Shown here one piece after another: positions 47,833 to 60,106 of a stretch of 64,000 nucleotides of DNA; the stretch's first letter is position 1, and each line of letters starts with the position of its first letter. Source of the DNA: Rouxiella badensis. GTDB lineage: Bacteria > Pseudomonadota > Gammaproteobacteria > Enterobacterales > Enterobacteriaceae. Below the pieces are notes generated by a model. That model had not been told where the DNA came from and searched no databases. It worked only from the letters and a program-made list of their open reading frames with translations. The stretch is from NCBI RefSeq assembly GCF_002093665.1, contig NZ_MRWE01000016.1:1-64000 (forward strand), given 5' to 3'. The translations under genes were made by a program, and so were the position numbers.

Positions 47833-50172
47833 TTAGCGTTTTTTACCGAAGGCGGCAGCCAGAGCGTCAGCCATCGCATTGTTGCCCGCGCTGGCGTTGC
47901 CACGACCGGCCGGTGCCGCGTTCCCGCGTTTCGGTGCTTCACGTCCTTTGGCCGTGGCCGGTGCAGGCGAGCCACTGCTGCGGCGCGCTGGGCCTTCACC
48001 CGGCTGTTCGTCGAGACGCATCGTCAGCGCAATACGCTTACGCTGCAGGTCAACTTCCATGACTTTAACCTTCACGATATCGCCGGTTTTCACCACCGTA
48101 TGCGGATCTTCTACGAACTTGTTCGCCAGAGAAGAGATATGCACCAAACCGTCTTGATGTACGCCAATATCAACAAAAGCACCGAAGTTAGTGACGTTGG
48201 TCACTGTGCCTTCGAGCACCATGCCCAGCGTCAGATCGTTCATGGTCTCGACGCCTTCGGCGAAGGTCGCGGTTTTGAACTCAGGACGCGGATCGTGACC
48301 CGGTTTTTCGAGCTCTTTGATGATGTCGGTGACGGTCGGCACACCGAAGGTGTCGTCGGTAAACTCGCTGACCTTCAGCCCACGCAGTACGTTTGAGTCA
48401 CCCATCAGCTCTTTCAGCGCCAGCTGAGTCGCCGCCAAAATTCGCTCAACTACCGGATAGGTTTCCGGGTGAACGGTCGAGGCGTCGAGCGGGTTATCTC
48501 CGTGGTTAATACGCAGGAAGCCCGCGCACTGTTCAAAGGCTTTAGGCCCGAGACGGCTGACTTTTAGCAGCTGTTCACGGTTGCGGAACTGGCCGTTCTC
48601 GTCGCGCCAGTTCACGATATTCTGCGCCATCATGCGGGTCAGTCCCGCAACGCGCGTCAACAGAGGAACCGAAGCGGTATTGAGGTCCACGCCGACGGCG
48701 TTTACGCAGTCTTCCACTACGGCATCAAGTTTTTTGGCCAGCAGACTTTGGCTGACATCGTGCTGATACTGGCCCACGCCGATAGATTTTGGGTCGATTT
48801 TCACCAGTTCGGCGAGTGGGTCCTGCAGGCGGCGGGCGATAGACACGGCGCCGCGAATAGAGACGTCGAGATCCGGGAACTCGAGCGCCGCCAGTTCAGA
48901 GGCCGAGTAGACCGAGGCTCCGGCTTCGCTAACGATAACTTTCTGTGCTTTAACTTCAGGGAACTGCTTTTGCAGCTCGATGAAGAAGCGTTCGGTCTCG
49001 CGTGAGGCAGTGCCGTTACCGATAGCCACCAGCTCGACGTTGTGTTTAATGCACAGCGCAGCGACCTGTTGGGCTGCTTTCGCTGCCTGACCGGTGTGGG
49101 GATAGACGGTGTCGGTGCCGACCAGTTTACCGGTGTTATCCACCACGGCGACCTTAACGCCGGTACGCAGACCCGGATCGAGACCCATGGTGGCGCGCAT
49201 CCCCGCTGGAGCGGCCATCAGCAGGTCGTGCATGTTGCGGGCGAATACGTTGATAGCCTCGTCTTCGGCACGTTCGCGCACGGTGCTCATCAGCTCGGTT
49301 TCAAGGTGCATCAACACTTTGATACGCCAGGTCCAGTTGACAACCGCGCGACGCCAGACGTCAGCCGGAGCATTGTTGAGCTTCAGGCCCAAGTGGTCGA
49401 TGATGATTTGCTCGGCATAGCTCTCGCGCGGCGGTTCATCAGACTGAGGATCGGCATTCAGGCCCAGCTGTAAGACGCCTTCATTGCGGCCGCGGAACAT
49501 CGCCAGCGCACGGTGTGAAGGCACCTGAGAAATCGGTTCATGATGATCGAAATAGTCGCGGAATTTCGCGCCTTCCTGCTCTTTGCCCTCGACCATACGC
49601 GAGGTCAGATGGGCATTTTTCCACAGATAGTCACGTACTTTCGCCAGCAGAGAGGCGTCTTCGGCGAAGCGTTCCATCAGAACGTAGCGGGCACCGTCAA
49701 GGGCGGCCTTCACGTCGCTTACGCCTTTATCGGCATCGACGAAGGCGACGGCGGCCTGCTCTGGCTCTTGTTGTGCGTCCTGCCACAGCAAGTCGGCCAA
49801 CGGTTCGAGACCGGCTTCGATAGCAATCTGGCCACGCGTGCGGCGCTTTGGTTTAAACGGAAGATAGAGGTCTTCAAGCTCGGTTTTGCTCAGCGTGCCA
49901 TTAATGGCCTTCGCCAGGTCATCGCTCAGCTTGCCCTGTTCTTCGATAGACTTGAGGATAGTCTGCCGACGGTCTTCCAGTTCGCGCAAATAACCCAGGC
50001 GGGTGTCCAACTGACGCAGTTGGGTATCATCCAACCCGCCGGTGACTTCCTTACGATACCGCGCAATAAATGGCACGGTATTACCTTCATCCAGTAAGCG
50101 GACGACAGAAGCAACCTGCTCCGGACGTACCTGCAATTCTGTCGCGATAATGCGGCTCAGTTGATCATTCAT
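47833..50172 (-). CDS. yhgF: Tex-family RNA-binding protein YhgF
   Basis: This is a 779-residue Tex protein. The N-terminal helical Tex domain includes [17 protein letters not shown]; a YqgF-like nuclease fold follows ([15 protein letters not shown] near residue 330), then helix-hairpin-helix repeats ([15 protein letters not shown]) and a C-terminal S1 domain ([20 protein letters not shown]). A low-complexity basic tail ends the protein. Tex proteins bind nucleic acid and affect transcription; the precise role in enterobacteria is not settled. It is next to greB, as in E. coli. Confidence 0.95.
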   Translation of the reverse strand: MNDQLSRIIATELQVRPEQVASVVRLLDEGNTVPFIARYRKEVTGGLDDTQLRQLDTRLGYLRELEDRRQTILKSIEEQGKLSDDLAKAINGTLSKTELEDLYLPFKPKRRTRGQIAIEAGLEPLADLLWQDAQQEPEQAAVAFVDADKGVSDVKAALDGARYVLMERFAEDASLLAKVRDYLWKNAHLTSRMVEGKEQEGAKFRDYFDHHEPISQVPSHRALAMFRGRNEGVLQLGLNADPQSDEPPRESYAEQIIIDHLGLKLNNAPADVWRRAVVNWTWRIKVLMHLETELMSTVRERAEDEAINVFARNMHDLLMAAPAGMRATMGLDPGLRTGVKVAVVDNTGKLVGTDTVYPHTGQAAKAAQQVAALCIKHNVELVAIGNGTASRETERFFIELQKQFPEVKAQKVIVSEAGASVYSASELAALEFPDLDVSIRGAVSIARRLQDPLAELVKIDPKSIGVGQYQHDVSQSLLAKKLDAVVEDCVNAVGVDLNTASVPLLTRVAGLTRMMAQNIVNWRDENGQFRNREQLLKVSRLGPKAFEQCAGFLRINHGDNPLDASTVHPETYPVVERILAATQLALKELMGDSNVLRGLKVSEFTDDTFGVPTVTDIIKELEKPGHDPRPEFKTATFAEGVETMNDLTLGMVLEGTVTNVTNFGAFVDIGVHQDGLVHISSLANKFVEDPHTVVKTGDIVKVKVMEVDLQRKRIALTMRLDEQPGEGPARRSSGSPAPATAKGREAPKRGNAAPAGRGNASAGNNAMADALAAAFGKKR

Positions 50173-50297
50173 AAGTTTTTTATCTTACTTTGGGTATAAG
50201 TAGATGACGTGAAAACAGGGGGACAGTTATACGTTTTGAACGCCCAAAATGCCAGCCATCCACGCGTGGTGACCGGCGTTTTGAGAAACTTGGAAGG

Positions 50298-50777
50298 TCA
50301 TTCGCCTTGAGTATAGTCAATCTCGTTGACGTACCAGACGGCATCGCCGACCGGCGTGGTGACGACGGTGCTGTCTCCGACCTCTTTTTTCAGCAGGGCA
50401 CGGGCCATCGGTGAATCGATGGATATATAGTCTTTGCGGCCAAAGATTTCATCATAGCCGACGATACGAAAACGCATCGTCTGGCCGTCGTCATTTTCAA
50501 TCTCGACCCAGGCACCGAAGAACACTTTGCCGTCCTGCTGTGGCGAGTAATCGACAATGCGCAGCTGTTCCATGCATTTGGTGAGATACCTCACCCGGCG
50601 GTCGATTTCGCGTAAGCGTTTCTTATTATACTGATAATCGGCATTTTCACTTCTGTCGCCAAGGCTGGCTGCCCAGGTCACTTTTTTGGTGACTTCGGGA
50701 CGCTCTTCCCGCCAGAGAAAGTCGAGTTCCTGCTTGAGTTTCTGGTAGCCTTCGCGAGTTATCAGCTTGGTTTTCAT
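50298..50777 (-). CDS. greB: Transcription elongation factor GreB
   Basis: This is a 159-residue Gre factor that rescues backtracked RNA polymerase by stimulating transcript cleavage. The N-terminal coiled coil carries the acidic tip in GDRSENADYQYNKKRLREID, and the C-terminal FKBP-like domain follows. LITREGYQKLKQELDFLW and VFFGAWVEIE mark it as GreB, not GreA. It is divergent from ompR with a 363-base gap that holds the ompR promoter region and no gene. Confidence 0.96.
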   Translation of the reverse strand: MKTKLITREGYQKLKQELDFLWREERPEVTKKVTWAASLGDRSENADYQYNKKRLREIDRRVRYLTKCMEQLRIVDYSPQQDGKVFFGAWVEIENDDGQTMRFRIVGYDEIFGRKDYISIDSPMARALLKKEVGDSTVVTTPVGDAVWYVNEIDYTQGE

Positions 50778-51036
50778 CGGCTTCTTCGTTTTTATCTGAG
50801 GAGGTGGAAACAGTGTTCACCGGAATTTATCCGGCTTTTGTCTATCAGGGCAGAATAACTCAGCGAAACGCATCAGGGAAACCCTCTATTGCCGAGATTT
50901 TTGCCTGCAAAAGGAGAGTGCGCCCAAAAGTGTAAAAAGCATAAAGATATGAACAGACCCCTTAGCGGCGTAGTTTTTGCTGCAAGAAGGCGTGAAATCC
51001 CTAAAATTTATTGATAAATTGGGCAAACCATAAGCA

Positions 51037-51065
51037 TTGTTACAATTTCGACTAGAATATATACC
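51037..51065 (+). promoter_or_regulatory. Probable ompR promoter
   Basis: TTGTTA (51037-51042) lies 17 bases before TATACC (51060-51065), in an AT-rich stretch; TATATA at 51058-51063 is an alternative -10 with a short spacer. It is the best promoter-like sequence in the greB-ompR gap. Confidence 0.45.
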
Positions 51066-51068
51066 ATT

Positions 51069-51097
51069 AAAAGCTGTTGGTTATAGCCAGCTTTTTT
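51069..51097 (+). terminator. Terminator-like hairpin in the ompR leader
   Basis: AAAAGCTG (51069-51076) and CAGCTTTT (51088-51095) form an eight-pair stem with an 11-base loop, followed by T up to 51097. It lies after the probable promoter and 43 bases before the ompR start, so it could attenuate ompR-envZ transcription. Confidence 0.5.
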
Positions 51098-51140
51098 AAC
51101 AATACCGGCTTCAGGTATTAGCGCCTTTGGGAGTAAGAAA

Positions 51141-53212
<2,072 letters not shown>

Positions 53213-53221
53213 AAGCAAAGG

Positions 53222-53252
53222 CCTCGGAGGTCGGCTTCATAGGACTCCGAGG
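53222..53252. terminator. Possible hairpin after envZ
   Basis: CCTCGGAG (53222-53229) and CTCCGAGG (53245-53252) form an eight-pair stem with a 15-base loop, followed by AACTTTTCC. It lies between convergent envZ and the PIN-domain gene. Confidence 0.45.
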
Positions 53253-53318
53253 AACTTTTCCGCTCCGCTTCGACAGCTTCAATGGGCATTTGATCGCCCG
53301 CACCTAGCCCGTAAGGGA

Positions 53319-53798
53319 TTAAGATTTGCGACTCATGATAAAGTATTCGGCTGCTTCTTCGCGCCAGCGCGGGCTTCCCTGGTTTTCCCATGGGTTGAGC
53401 AGCGCAATGCCGGTCTGCGAGAAGCGCGCAACCTCGGAGGTTGCCAGTCGCGCCTGATGGTGTCGGCAAATCGCCGCGGTCTGTAATTCGTTGTAATTCA
53501 ATGGGGTAGGGTACGCCTGATTCTCAGCGTAAAGCTGGGCGTAAATCAACGCGCTCGGCGCATCGAAGGCCAGCAGTCTGCCGGCAAAGTCTTGATTAAG
53601 CATCTCGAGGAGCAACGTCGAAACCTGCGCTTTCTGGCGGTTGTCTGCCAGGCATTCCGCGCTGGCAAACAGTTCCGCGACGGAGATAGCGGTCAGGAAC
53701 AGCTGCTGCGCGTCCTGCGCGTTCAGCCACTCCAGCAAATATTTGTGCGGTTTTGGCCGCATTATTTCCGCTATCACCGGCGTATCAAGCACAATCAT
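53319..53798 (-). CDS. PIN-domain toxin, FitB/VapC type
   Basis: The 159-residue protein is a PIN-domain ribonuclease-like toxin of the FitB/VapC group. It begins MIVLDTPVIAEIMRP, where Asp5 is the first catalytic acid but the usual Asn of the DTN motif is Pro. A second acid is Glu in AISVAELFA. The third position, normally Asp in a D-x-x-I-A-A motif, reads NELQTAA, and the fourth reads ATSEVARF where Asp is usual. So at least two of four acids differ from the norm and activity is uncertain. It overlaps the antitoxin gene by four bases. E. coli has no such genes between envZ and pckA. Confidence 0.82.
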   Translation of the reverse strand: MIVLDTPVIAEIMRPKPHKYLLEWLNAQDAQQLFLTAISVAELFASAECLADNRQKAQVSTLLLEMLNQDFAGRLLAFDAPSALIYAQLYAENQAYPTPLNYNELQTAAICRHHQARLATSEVARFSQTGIALLNPWENQGSPRWREEAAEYFIMSRKS

Positions 53799-54040
53799 TC
53801 GTCATTGTCTCTTTGACGAGATGCTTCACTTCTTTGTGGTAAAGCCAACTCAACGCCACCGCTCTGCGAGAAACGCTGTTGCAGTCTGCTGCCTAAACCA
53901 TAGCTCGGCTGGCTGCCTTGCAGCGCCTGGCGGAGAATGATCCGGGCCTCCTCTTCCATGGAGTGCCCGTTTTTTGCAGCCGAGAGTCGCAGCAAATCTT
54001 TGACTTCGTCATCAAGGTTGCGAATCGTCAGCGTCGCCAT
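53795..54040 (-). CDS. FitA-like ribbon-helix-helix antitoxin
   Basis: The 81-residue protein starts [21 protein letters not shown], the ribbon-helix-helix fold of FitA/VapB antitoxins, with SMEEEARIILRQAL as the second helix. A basic and polar C-terminal tail would bind the toxin. Its ATG shares one base with the pckA stop (TAATG), and its end overlaps the toxin start, so all three genes can be translated from one message. The usual role is to neutralise the toxin and repress the pair's own promoter. Confidence 0.85.
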   Translation of the reverse strand: MATLTIRNLDDEVKDLLRLSAAKNGHSMEEEARIILRQALQGSQPSYGLGSRLQQRFSQSGGVELALPQRSEASRQRDNDE

Positions 54041-55659
54041 TACAGCTTAGGTCCCGCGCTTACCAGAGCGGCACCGGCCGGGGTGTCAGTGTATTTGCTG
54101 AAGTTTTCAACAAACAGCGTGGCCAGATCTTCAGCTTTGCTCTGCCACTGCTCTGCGCTTGAATAGCTGTCGCGTGGGTCAAGGATCTGCGTGTCAACGC
54201 CCGGCAACGACTGTGGAACCGCCAGGTCGAAAATTGGCAGCTGAGTCGTTGGCTGATTGTCGATTTCACCGCTGAGGATGGAGTCGATAATCGCACGGGT
54301 ATTTTTCAACGAGATGCGCTTACCGGTCCCGTTCCAGCCGGTGTTGACCAGATAAGCCTTCGCGCCAGACGCCTTCATGCGTTTTTCGAGCACTTCTGCA
54401 TACTGCGTAGGGTGCAGCGTCAGGAAGGCCGCGCCGAAGCAGGCTGAGAAGGTTGGCGTCGGTTCGGTTACGCCGCGCTCGGTACCGGCCAGTTTGGCGG
54501 TGAAGCCAGACAGGAAGTAGTATTCGGTCTGCTTGTCGGTCAGGCAGGAAACCGGTGGCAGCACGCCGTAGGCGTCGGCGGTCAGGAAGATGACCTTGGT
54601 CGCATGACCTGCTTTAGAAATAGGCTTGACGATATTATCGATGTGATAAATCGGGTAGGTCACGCGGGTATTTTCGGTTTTAGCACCGTCGTTGAAATCA
54701 ATGATGCCCTGCTCATTGACGGCAACATTTTCCAACAGCGCATCGCGCTTGATGGCGGCAAAAATGTCTGGCTCGGCTTCGTGGCTCAGATTAATGGTTT
54801 TTGCGTAGCAGCCGCCTTCAAAGTTGAACACGCCTTCGTCATCCCAGCCGTGCTCGTCGTCGCCGATAAGCTTGCGTTTAGGATCGGTAGACAGGGTGGT
54901 TTTACCGGTCCCTGACAGGCCAAAGAACACCGCCACGTCGCCTTTCTCGCCAACGTTTGCGGAGCAGTGCATAGAGGCGATGTTGTTGAGTGGCAGCAGG
55001 TAGTTCATCACGGCGAACATGCCTTTCTTCATTTCGCCGCCGTACCAGGTGCCGCCAATTAGCTGAACGCCTTCAGTCAGGTTGAACGCGATGAAGTTCT
55101 CGGAGTTCAGACCCTGCTCTTTCCAGTGTGGATTGCTGCACTTGGCGCCGTTCAGCACCACGAAGTCTGGCTTAAAACCGACCAACTCTTCATCGGTAGG
55201 ACGGATGAACATATTTTTGACAAAGTGTGCCTGCCAGGCTACTTCAGTGACGAAGCGAACTTTCAGACGGGAATTCTCGTTGGTGCCGCAAAAAGCATCG
55301 ACAACAAACAGGCGTTTTCCAGAAAGCTGACGGCCAACTAACTGCTTCAGCTCCTGCCAGGTCTCCTGACTCAACGGCTTGTTGTCATTCTTTCCTTTGC
55401 CCTGATCTGCCCACCAAACGGTGTCGCGGGTCGTGTCGTCACGGACGATGTATTTGTCCTTTGGCGAACGGCCGGTGAAGATACCCGTATCAACGTTAAT
55501 AGCGCCGAGCTCGGTCAATTGACCGCGTTCAAATCCTTCCAGACCAGGAGCCAACTCCTCCTGATAAAGCACTTCGTAACTCGGATTATAAATGATTTCA
55601 TTAGCTTGAGTGATCCCGTACTGGGCCAGCTCATCAGCTGAAAAAGGTGTACTAGACAT
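54040..55659 (-). CDS. pckA: Phosphoenolpyruvate carboxykinase (ATP)
   Basis: This is a 539-residue enzyme that makes phosphoenolpyruvate from oxaloacetate with ATP, the first step of gluconeogenesis. The P-loop [11 protein letters not shown] and the metal/ATP motif [18 protein letters not shown] are intact, as is the [11 protein letters not shown] substrate segment. The length is close to that of E. coli (540). GGAG precedes the ATG. Its stop codon overlaps the downstream antitoxin start, an arrangement not present in E. coli. Confidence 0.97.
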   Translation of the reverse strand: MSSTPFSADELAQYGITQANEIIYNPSYEVLYQEELAPGLEGFERGQLTELGAINVDTGIFTGRSPKDKYIVRDDTTRDTVWWADQGKGKNDNKPLSQETWQELKQLVGRQLSGKRLFVVDAFCGTNENSRLKVRFVTEVAWQAHFVKNMFIRPTDEELVGFKPDFVVLNGAKCSNPHWKEQGLNSENFIAFNLTEGVQLIGGTWYGGEMKKGMFAVMNYLLPLNNIASMHCSANVGEKGDVAVFFGLSGTGKTTLSTDPKRKLIGDDEHGWDDEGVFNFEGGCYAKTINLSHEAEPDIFAAIKRDALLENVAVNEQGIIDFNDGAKTENTRVTYPIYHIDNIVKPISKAGHATKVIFLTADAYGVLPPVSCLTDKQTEYYFLSGFTAKLAGTERGVTEPTPTFSACFGAAFLTLHPTQYAEVLEKRMKASGAKAYLVNTGWNGTGKRISLKNTRAIIDSILSGEIDNQPTTQLPIFDLAVPQSLPGVDTQILDPRDSYSSAEQWQSKAEDLATLFVENFSKYTDTPAGAALVSAGPKL

Positions 55660-55801
55660 ATCCCTGCTCCTTTATATACATCGTCTGTCTGCGCGATATT
55701 GTAGGGAGAACAATAGTCCTTTTACACGGGAGTCACCAAATAATTGAAGCTATTGGAACATTTTTGGTAGATTTGAGATGTAGAGCACGGAGTAATGTAA
55801 C

Positions 55802-55825
55802 AGGAGCAGCTATTAAACTGCTCCT
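55802..55825 (-). terminator. Hairpin after hslO
   Basis: AGGAGCAG (55802-55809) and CTGCTCCT (55818-55825) form an eight-pair stem with an eight-base loop just after the hslO stop. The following T content is low. Confidence 0.5.
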
Positions 55826-55851
55826 CAGGTGGAATTTTATGCGGGATTTAC

Positions 55852-56730
55852 TCAGTGAATGCTGTCATTGCTGCTGTTTGCGCCCGAGCGAATCGATACC
55901 ATGTCCATCGCGTCAAACACGTAATGACTGCCGCAATAGTCGCAGTGCATATCAATTTTTTCATCTTCTTCAAGCATTTCCAGAACTTCTTCATCCGGCA
56001 GCGTCAGCAACGCGTCAGCACAACGCTGACGAGAGCAGGTGCACTTGAAGCAAACGTCCTGTGGTTCGTACAGCGTCACCTCTTCCTGGTGATACAAACG
56101 ATACAGTACTTCGTTGGCTGGCAAGGTGAAAAGCTCTTCCGCCTTGATGGTGGTTGTCAGCTGAGACAGGTGGCTGAACTCTTCAGCATCGGTTTCCTGC
56201 GCAGGCAGAACCTGAAGCAGCATACCGCCCGCCGCTGGCTGGCCTTCCGACTCGCCGGTGCGGATAAAGATGCGCGTAGGCAGCTGCTCTGAGCGCAGGA
56301 AGTAATCTTCCAGACATTCTGCCAGGGTTTCCCCTTCGAGGCCCACCACGCCCTGATAGCGCTCGCCTTCGGTTGGGGAAATGGTAATAACCATATACCC
56401 ATTACCGACCATCTGTTTCAGGGTGCTGCCTTCGGCGATGTCACCCTGCAGACGCGCTACGCCACGCATTTCTTGCAGATTGTTGCCGTTGATAACCGCC
56501 AGCTTCAGAGGACCATCGCCCTGAACCTGCACGGTGATGTCACCGTCGAACTTCAGCGTGGCGGTCAGCAGACTGGTCGCAACCAGCAGCTCGCCCAGCA
56601 GCGTGCGAACTTCAGCAGGATAATCATGGCCATCTACGATTTGCTGAAAGGTTTCGCTCAGGGATACCAACTCGCCGCGCACGGCGTGATGATTGAATAA
56701 GTAACGGTGTAATTGATCTTTATTAGACAT
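55852..56730 (-). CDS. hslO: Redox-regulated chaperone Hsp33
   Basis: This is a 292-residue cytoplasmic holdase that is switched on by oxidation. The four zinc cysteines of the redox switch are present as CTC within [10 protein letters not shown] and as CDYCG near the C-terminus. An extra Cys occurs before the CxC pair, as in E. coli. It is downstream of hslR on the same strand; the igaA-yrfG-hslR-hslO order is that of E. coli. Confidence 0.96.
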   Translation of the reverse strand: MSNKDQLHRYLFNHHAVRGELVSLSETFQQIVDGHDYPAEVRTLLGELLVATSLLTATLKFDGDITVQVQGDGPLKLAVINGNNLQEMRGVARLQGDIAEGSTLKQMVGNGYMVITISPTEGERYQGVVGLEGETLAECLEDYFLRSEQLPTRIFIRTGESEGQPAAGGMLLQVLPAQETDAEEFSHLSQLTTTIKAEELFTLPANEVLYRLYHQEEVTLYEPQDVCFKCTCSRQRCADALLTLPDEEVLEMLEEDEKIDMHCDYCGSHYVFDAMDMVSIRSGANSSNDSIH

Positions 56731-56785
56731 AGTTTACGTTCTCTTTTTGGCGATCGTGCCCTTGCAGCGGTTAACGCAGAGGACG

Positions 56786-57199
56786 TTATTCTTGATCGCT
56801 ATATTTAAATTTAATCAGGCTGCGGCGTTCTTTCTTGTCCGGACGCCTGTCGGGATGCGGCATCGTCAGAGCATTCATCTTGCGGGCCTGAGAGATTTTC
56901 TCCCGATTGGCCACGCTGGCTTCCGTTTCCTGATAAAGCGTTTGAGCCTGTTCTGCACTGCGTCGCTGGTCGGTGACGTCTAGCACCACCACGACTTTTT
57001 CGTCATTGCCCTGACGCAGTTTTATCTCAGCGTTAAGCTCGACCAGTTTACTGGGCTTACCGCGCTGGCCGTTGTAATGAACCTTGCCGCCTTCAATCAT
57101 CTCTCGGGCGAGGGCGCGGGTTTTATAGAAACGCGCGGCCCACAGCCATTTGTCGAGACGAACGGCGTTATCATCCTGTTGCTGTGCTTTTGCCTTCAT
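56786..57199 (-). CDS. hslR: Ribosome-associated heat shock protein Hsp15
   Basis: The 137-residue protein has an S4 RNA-binding domain (VRLDKWLWAARFYKTRALAR, followed by VHYNGQRGKPSKLVE) and a basic C-terminal tail (PHPDRRPDKKERR). Hsp15 binds free 50S subunits carrying a nascent chain and helps recycle them. The ATG at 57199 has GGGAGGA just upstream; nine more residues from 57226 would lack homology. Confidence 0.95.
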   Translation of the reverse strand: MKAKAQQQDDNAVRLDKWLWAARFYKTRALAREMIEGGKVHYNGQRGKPSKLVELNAEIKLRQGNDEKVVVVLDVTDQRRSAEQAQTLYQETEASVANREKISQARKMNALTMPHPDRRPDKKERRSLIKFKYSDQE

Positions 57200-57247
57200 G
57201 ATTCCTCCCGTTTCGGGCAGGGGCATAATCTGCTGAGGCCGCGCCGG

Positions 57248-57913
57248 TTAACCCAAAGGTAACAGACTGCGGTAATCACTGATTGAAGGATGACCCTGAA
57301 ATGACTTTGTCGCCATCGTAGAGTCGGGATTTTCTATACCAAGACAGTAGCGGATCCCGTAGGCCTTCGCTGCATCAAGAATAGGTTCGCCGTCGTCTAC
57401 AAAAAGCGTCCTCGCCGGATCAAAACCGGTTTGCTGCTGGACGGCAGCCCAAAGGCGCTGATCTTCTTTCGGATAACCAAATGTGTGGGTGGAAAGCAAT
57501 AAATCAAGGTGCTGGTCTAAACCCGTGTGCTCAATCTTCACCGCCAGACTGTGCGGATGCGCATTGGTTAGCAGGATGGTGCGTCGCCCGCTTTGGCGTA
57601 ACTGTGTTAAAAAAGGCGTAGTATCTTCGCGCAGTTTCGCGTTACTGCCAATATCCGTGGTCATCTGGTAGATGTCCAGGTCGAGCTTTTTACTCCAATA
57701 GTCGAAGCAGTACCAGTTCATAGTGTGCTGTACTGCAAGATATTCCTCGTGGATGTGCTGCCTGGCCTGCTGCAGCGATATCTGGCGTTTCTCGCTCAGC
57801 GCCATGGGAACCTGCTGAAGCCAAAAATGGCTGTCGAAGGCTAAATCCAAAAGGGTGCCGTCCATATCCAGCAGTACGGTATCAATGTTATTCCAGTCCA
57901 GGTCCAGCATCAT
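57248..57913 (-). CDS. yrfG: GMP/IMP nucleotidase YrfG
   Basis: This is a 221-residue HAD-superfamily phosphatase. The nucleophile motif LLDMDGTLLDLAF is near residues 14-26, motif II is ILLTNAHP, and the C-terminal acids are in FVDDGEPILDAA. It matches E. coli YrfG, which hydrolyses GMP and IMP. Two successive ATG codons (57913 and 57910) are possible starts after AGAGAG. It lies between igaA and hslR in one transcription direction. Confidence 0.93.
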   Translation of the reverse strand: MMLDLDWNNIDTVLLDMDGTLLDLAFDSHFWLQQVPMALSEKRQISLQQARQHIHEEYLAVQHTMNWYCFDYWSKKLDLDIYQMTTDIGSNAKLREDTTPFLTQLRQSGRRTILLTNAHPHSLAVKIEHTGLDQHLDLLLSTHTFGYPKEDQRLWAAVQQQTGFDPARTLFVDDGEPILDAAKAYGIRYCLGIENPDSTMATKSFQGHPSISDYRSLLPLG

Positions 57914-57962
57914 CTCTCTGTACTCTTCAATCTTTGATGAGGTCAGTCGCGCGGTGCAACGG

Positions 57963-60089
57963 TTACGACATCAACGTGGGATTAAAACAGCTGCTGTAAT
58001 AGGCCTGAATTTTTTCCATCCGCTGCCTGTCGTTTATGCGGCGCTTAATCAACAGCACGACATTGGTCAACAGCGTGGCGATAACCCCCATCAGCAGGAT
58101 GGTCGTGCCGAGATAGCGCCACAGCGTCGAGATATCCGGTTCGCTGTGCAGCGAGATATGGCGCGTGCCGTTGGCATCAATGCTGATGTTGGTGATGACA
58201 CCCTGTGCTGCAAAGCGAGTATGCAACAGCATTGATGACAGATTTTGCAGCTGTTTCCATTGGTCCAGCGGATTATAGGCGAAAAGTGACAGAGCAGGAC
58301 GGGCTTCTGGCACCAGCTGTTTGCCTTCGTCGTTACTGATCAGGAAACCGCCCGGCGGTGGGCTGTTAAGCGCTGAAGCCGCGCGCAGGGTTTCATGGGA
58401 GTAAAACGCATTCGTCGCGCTGTTGACTAATTCATTGAGCGACTCGGCGCTTACCGGGCGCAGCAGAACGTTCATGCCTTTAAGCTGGCCTGACTTAGCG
58501 CGTTTGACCAGCGTGCTCCAGTTATCGGCATTGCCCAGATTGACCAGCGCATTTTTCAAACGCACGCAGTCTTCGCTGTTGCTGCACAGCGATTCGGTTT
58601 TCAGCACAATGTCCGAGAAGTCGTCGAGTAGAATCATGCCGGATTTCTCGATGGCGGTCGCCAGCTGCGGGTTGATGCTTTGCTCGTTACCCGCACTGCC
58701 CGGATGCAGCTGATTGTGCACCGTCGCTATCAGGTCATCGGCGGCTTCAATCGTTTCAGACTGTGGGATAGGCAGCGGAGTGGCCTCGTTCCAGTACACT
58801 GAAGAACAGTCAAACGGCAAAAATGGCGACGTGTTGCCGCTGCTAAGATGTGGCGGCACATAACACATGCCAGTACCCTGTACTTTAAGCGTGTCGCCAA
58901 CGCGCAGTGGCGTTTTTTCTAACGCGGCCACGCTGTTGACCTGCGTACTCTGCGCGCCCTGAAGCCAGGCTACGCTGAGTTTCAGCGACAGGCTAAGAGG
59001 CACGTAGGCCAGCAGCATCAGCAGCAAAAACAGTGAGCTACAGGTTAGAACCAGATTCTTGCCCCAGCGCTGTAGCGGAAAGTTTTTGACTTCGTCGTGC
59101 AAGGAAAGGAACCGACCCTGACGAACCACCTGGCTGTTGAGATAGACGTCAATATTGGTTTTTTGACCCAGCTCACGGCCAATGTAGGACTGCCAGTGTG
59201 ACGGATAAACCAGGTCTACCACGCCGAGCGAAATGTTGCTGATATCGCCCTGTTTCGATTCGCCAAACAGGCCCCAGCGCTTAGGCATGCCGCGCAGGCA
59301 GTGGATCTCTTTGCGATTGCGGCCGAGCATATCCGACAGCAATCGCCAACCTACCCACGCCGCCAACAGCAACGTAAGTGCCATCATCCACGGCAGGATT
59401 GCCGGCGGACCAATCAGCGCAATAAACACCAGTATCATCGCCAGCGACAGGGCAATCGCCTCGCTCACGCCGTTCGACTGGGTAAGCTTATGTTCTTCTC
59501 TGGTTTCCTGACGCACGCTGACCAGTTCGACGTGGTCACTCTCTTCGGGGCGAATAGACGCGTTACGCGGCGGCGGGGCAACCACCGCAGAGGTCACCGA
59601 GGCACGGTCGTAAATATGGTCGACCAATGAATGCCCGTTGAGCGAGATGACCAGCGGGATAGTCTGTGTCTTGATTAACTCGACGTGGTTTTCCTGCGCA
59701 ATGTACTGTTCCCAGAACAGCGGCAGGTGAATTTCCGTGGTCTCGAGAAAATAGCGCCATTTATTCGGATCGTCACTGGCCAGCCCGTAGCGGGTAATGG
59801 CGCGGGTAACGGAATAAACGCTCTCGCTTTTGGCGGTCAGAGCTAGCTTGTCGCGCTGCAGCATGAGGTTGCTGCGGTGGGTCATTGGCGTTGGGCTAAG
59901 AGGATCGTTCTGGCGGAAATACTTTTCAACAGCGTCGCGCTCCTGTTGAGTCAGTTTGCGCTGGTGTGGTTTTGAAAAATGTATGCTGGAAGAGGCTAAC
60001 CGTCGGCGTTGCAGCACAAATCTCAGGCCTATGCCCGCGATGAGGAGAACTGCACACAATAAAATCAGCGTCTCGACGACTGTACTCAT
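57963..60089 (-). CDS. igaA: Intracellular growth attenuator IgaA (YrfF)
   Basis: This is a 708-residue multi-pass inner-membrane protein, close to the 711 residues of the E. coli homologue. It has an N-terminal membrane segment, cytoplasmic domains (REIHCLRGMPKRWGLFGES), membrane segments near residues 215-250 and 335-355, a large periplasmic domain (cysteines in SLCSNSEDCVRLK) and a last segment before a short tail. IgaA restrains the Rcs phosphorelay, and in E. coli and Salmonella it is essential when Rcs is intact. A small AT-rich reading frame ends 17 bases before its start. Confidence 0.94.
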   Translation of the reverse strand: MSTVVETLILLCAVLLIAGIGLRFVLQRRRLASSSIHFSKPHQRKLTQQERDAVEKYFRQNDPLSPTPMTHRSNLMLQRDKLALTAKSESVYSVTRAITRYGLASDDPNKWRYFLETTEIHLPLFWEQYIAQENHVELIKTQTIPLVISLNGHSLVDHIYDRASVTSAVVAPPPRNASIRPEESDHVELVSVRQETREEHKLTQSNGVSEAIALSLAMILVFIALIGPPAILPWMMALTLLLAAWVGWRLLSDMLGRNRKEIHCLRGMPKRWGLFGESKQGDISNISLGVVDLVYPSHWQSYIGRELGQKTNIDVYLNSQVVRQGRFLSLHDEVKNFPLQRWGKNLVLTCSSLFLLLMLLAYVPLSLSLKLSVAWLQGAQSTQVNSVAALEKTPLRVGDTLKVQGTGMCYVPPHLSSGNTSPFLPFDCSSVYWNEATPLPIPQSETIEAADDLIATVHNQLHPGSAGNEQSINPQLATAIEKSGMILLDDFSDIVLKTESLCSNSEDCVRLKNALVNLGNADNWSTLVKRAKSGQLKGMNVLLRPVSAESLNELVNSATNAFYSHETLRAASALNSPPPGGFLISNDEGKQLVPEARPALSLFAYNPLDQWKQLQNLSSMLLHTRFAAQGVITNISIDANGTRHISLHSEPDISTLWRYLGTTILLMGVIATLLTNVVLLIKRRINDRQRMEKIQAYYSSCFNPTLMS

Positions 60090-60106
60090 CCTATCCCCGT
60101 TCAGAC

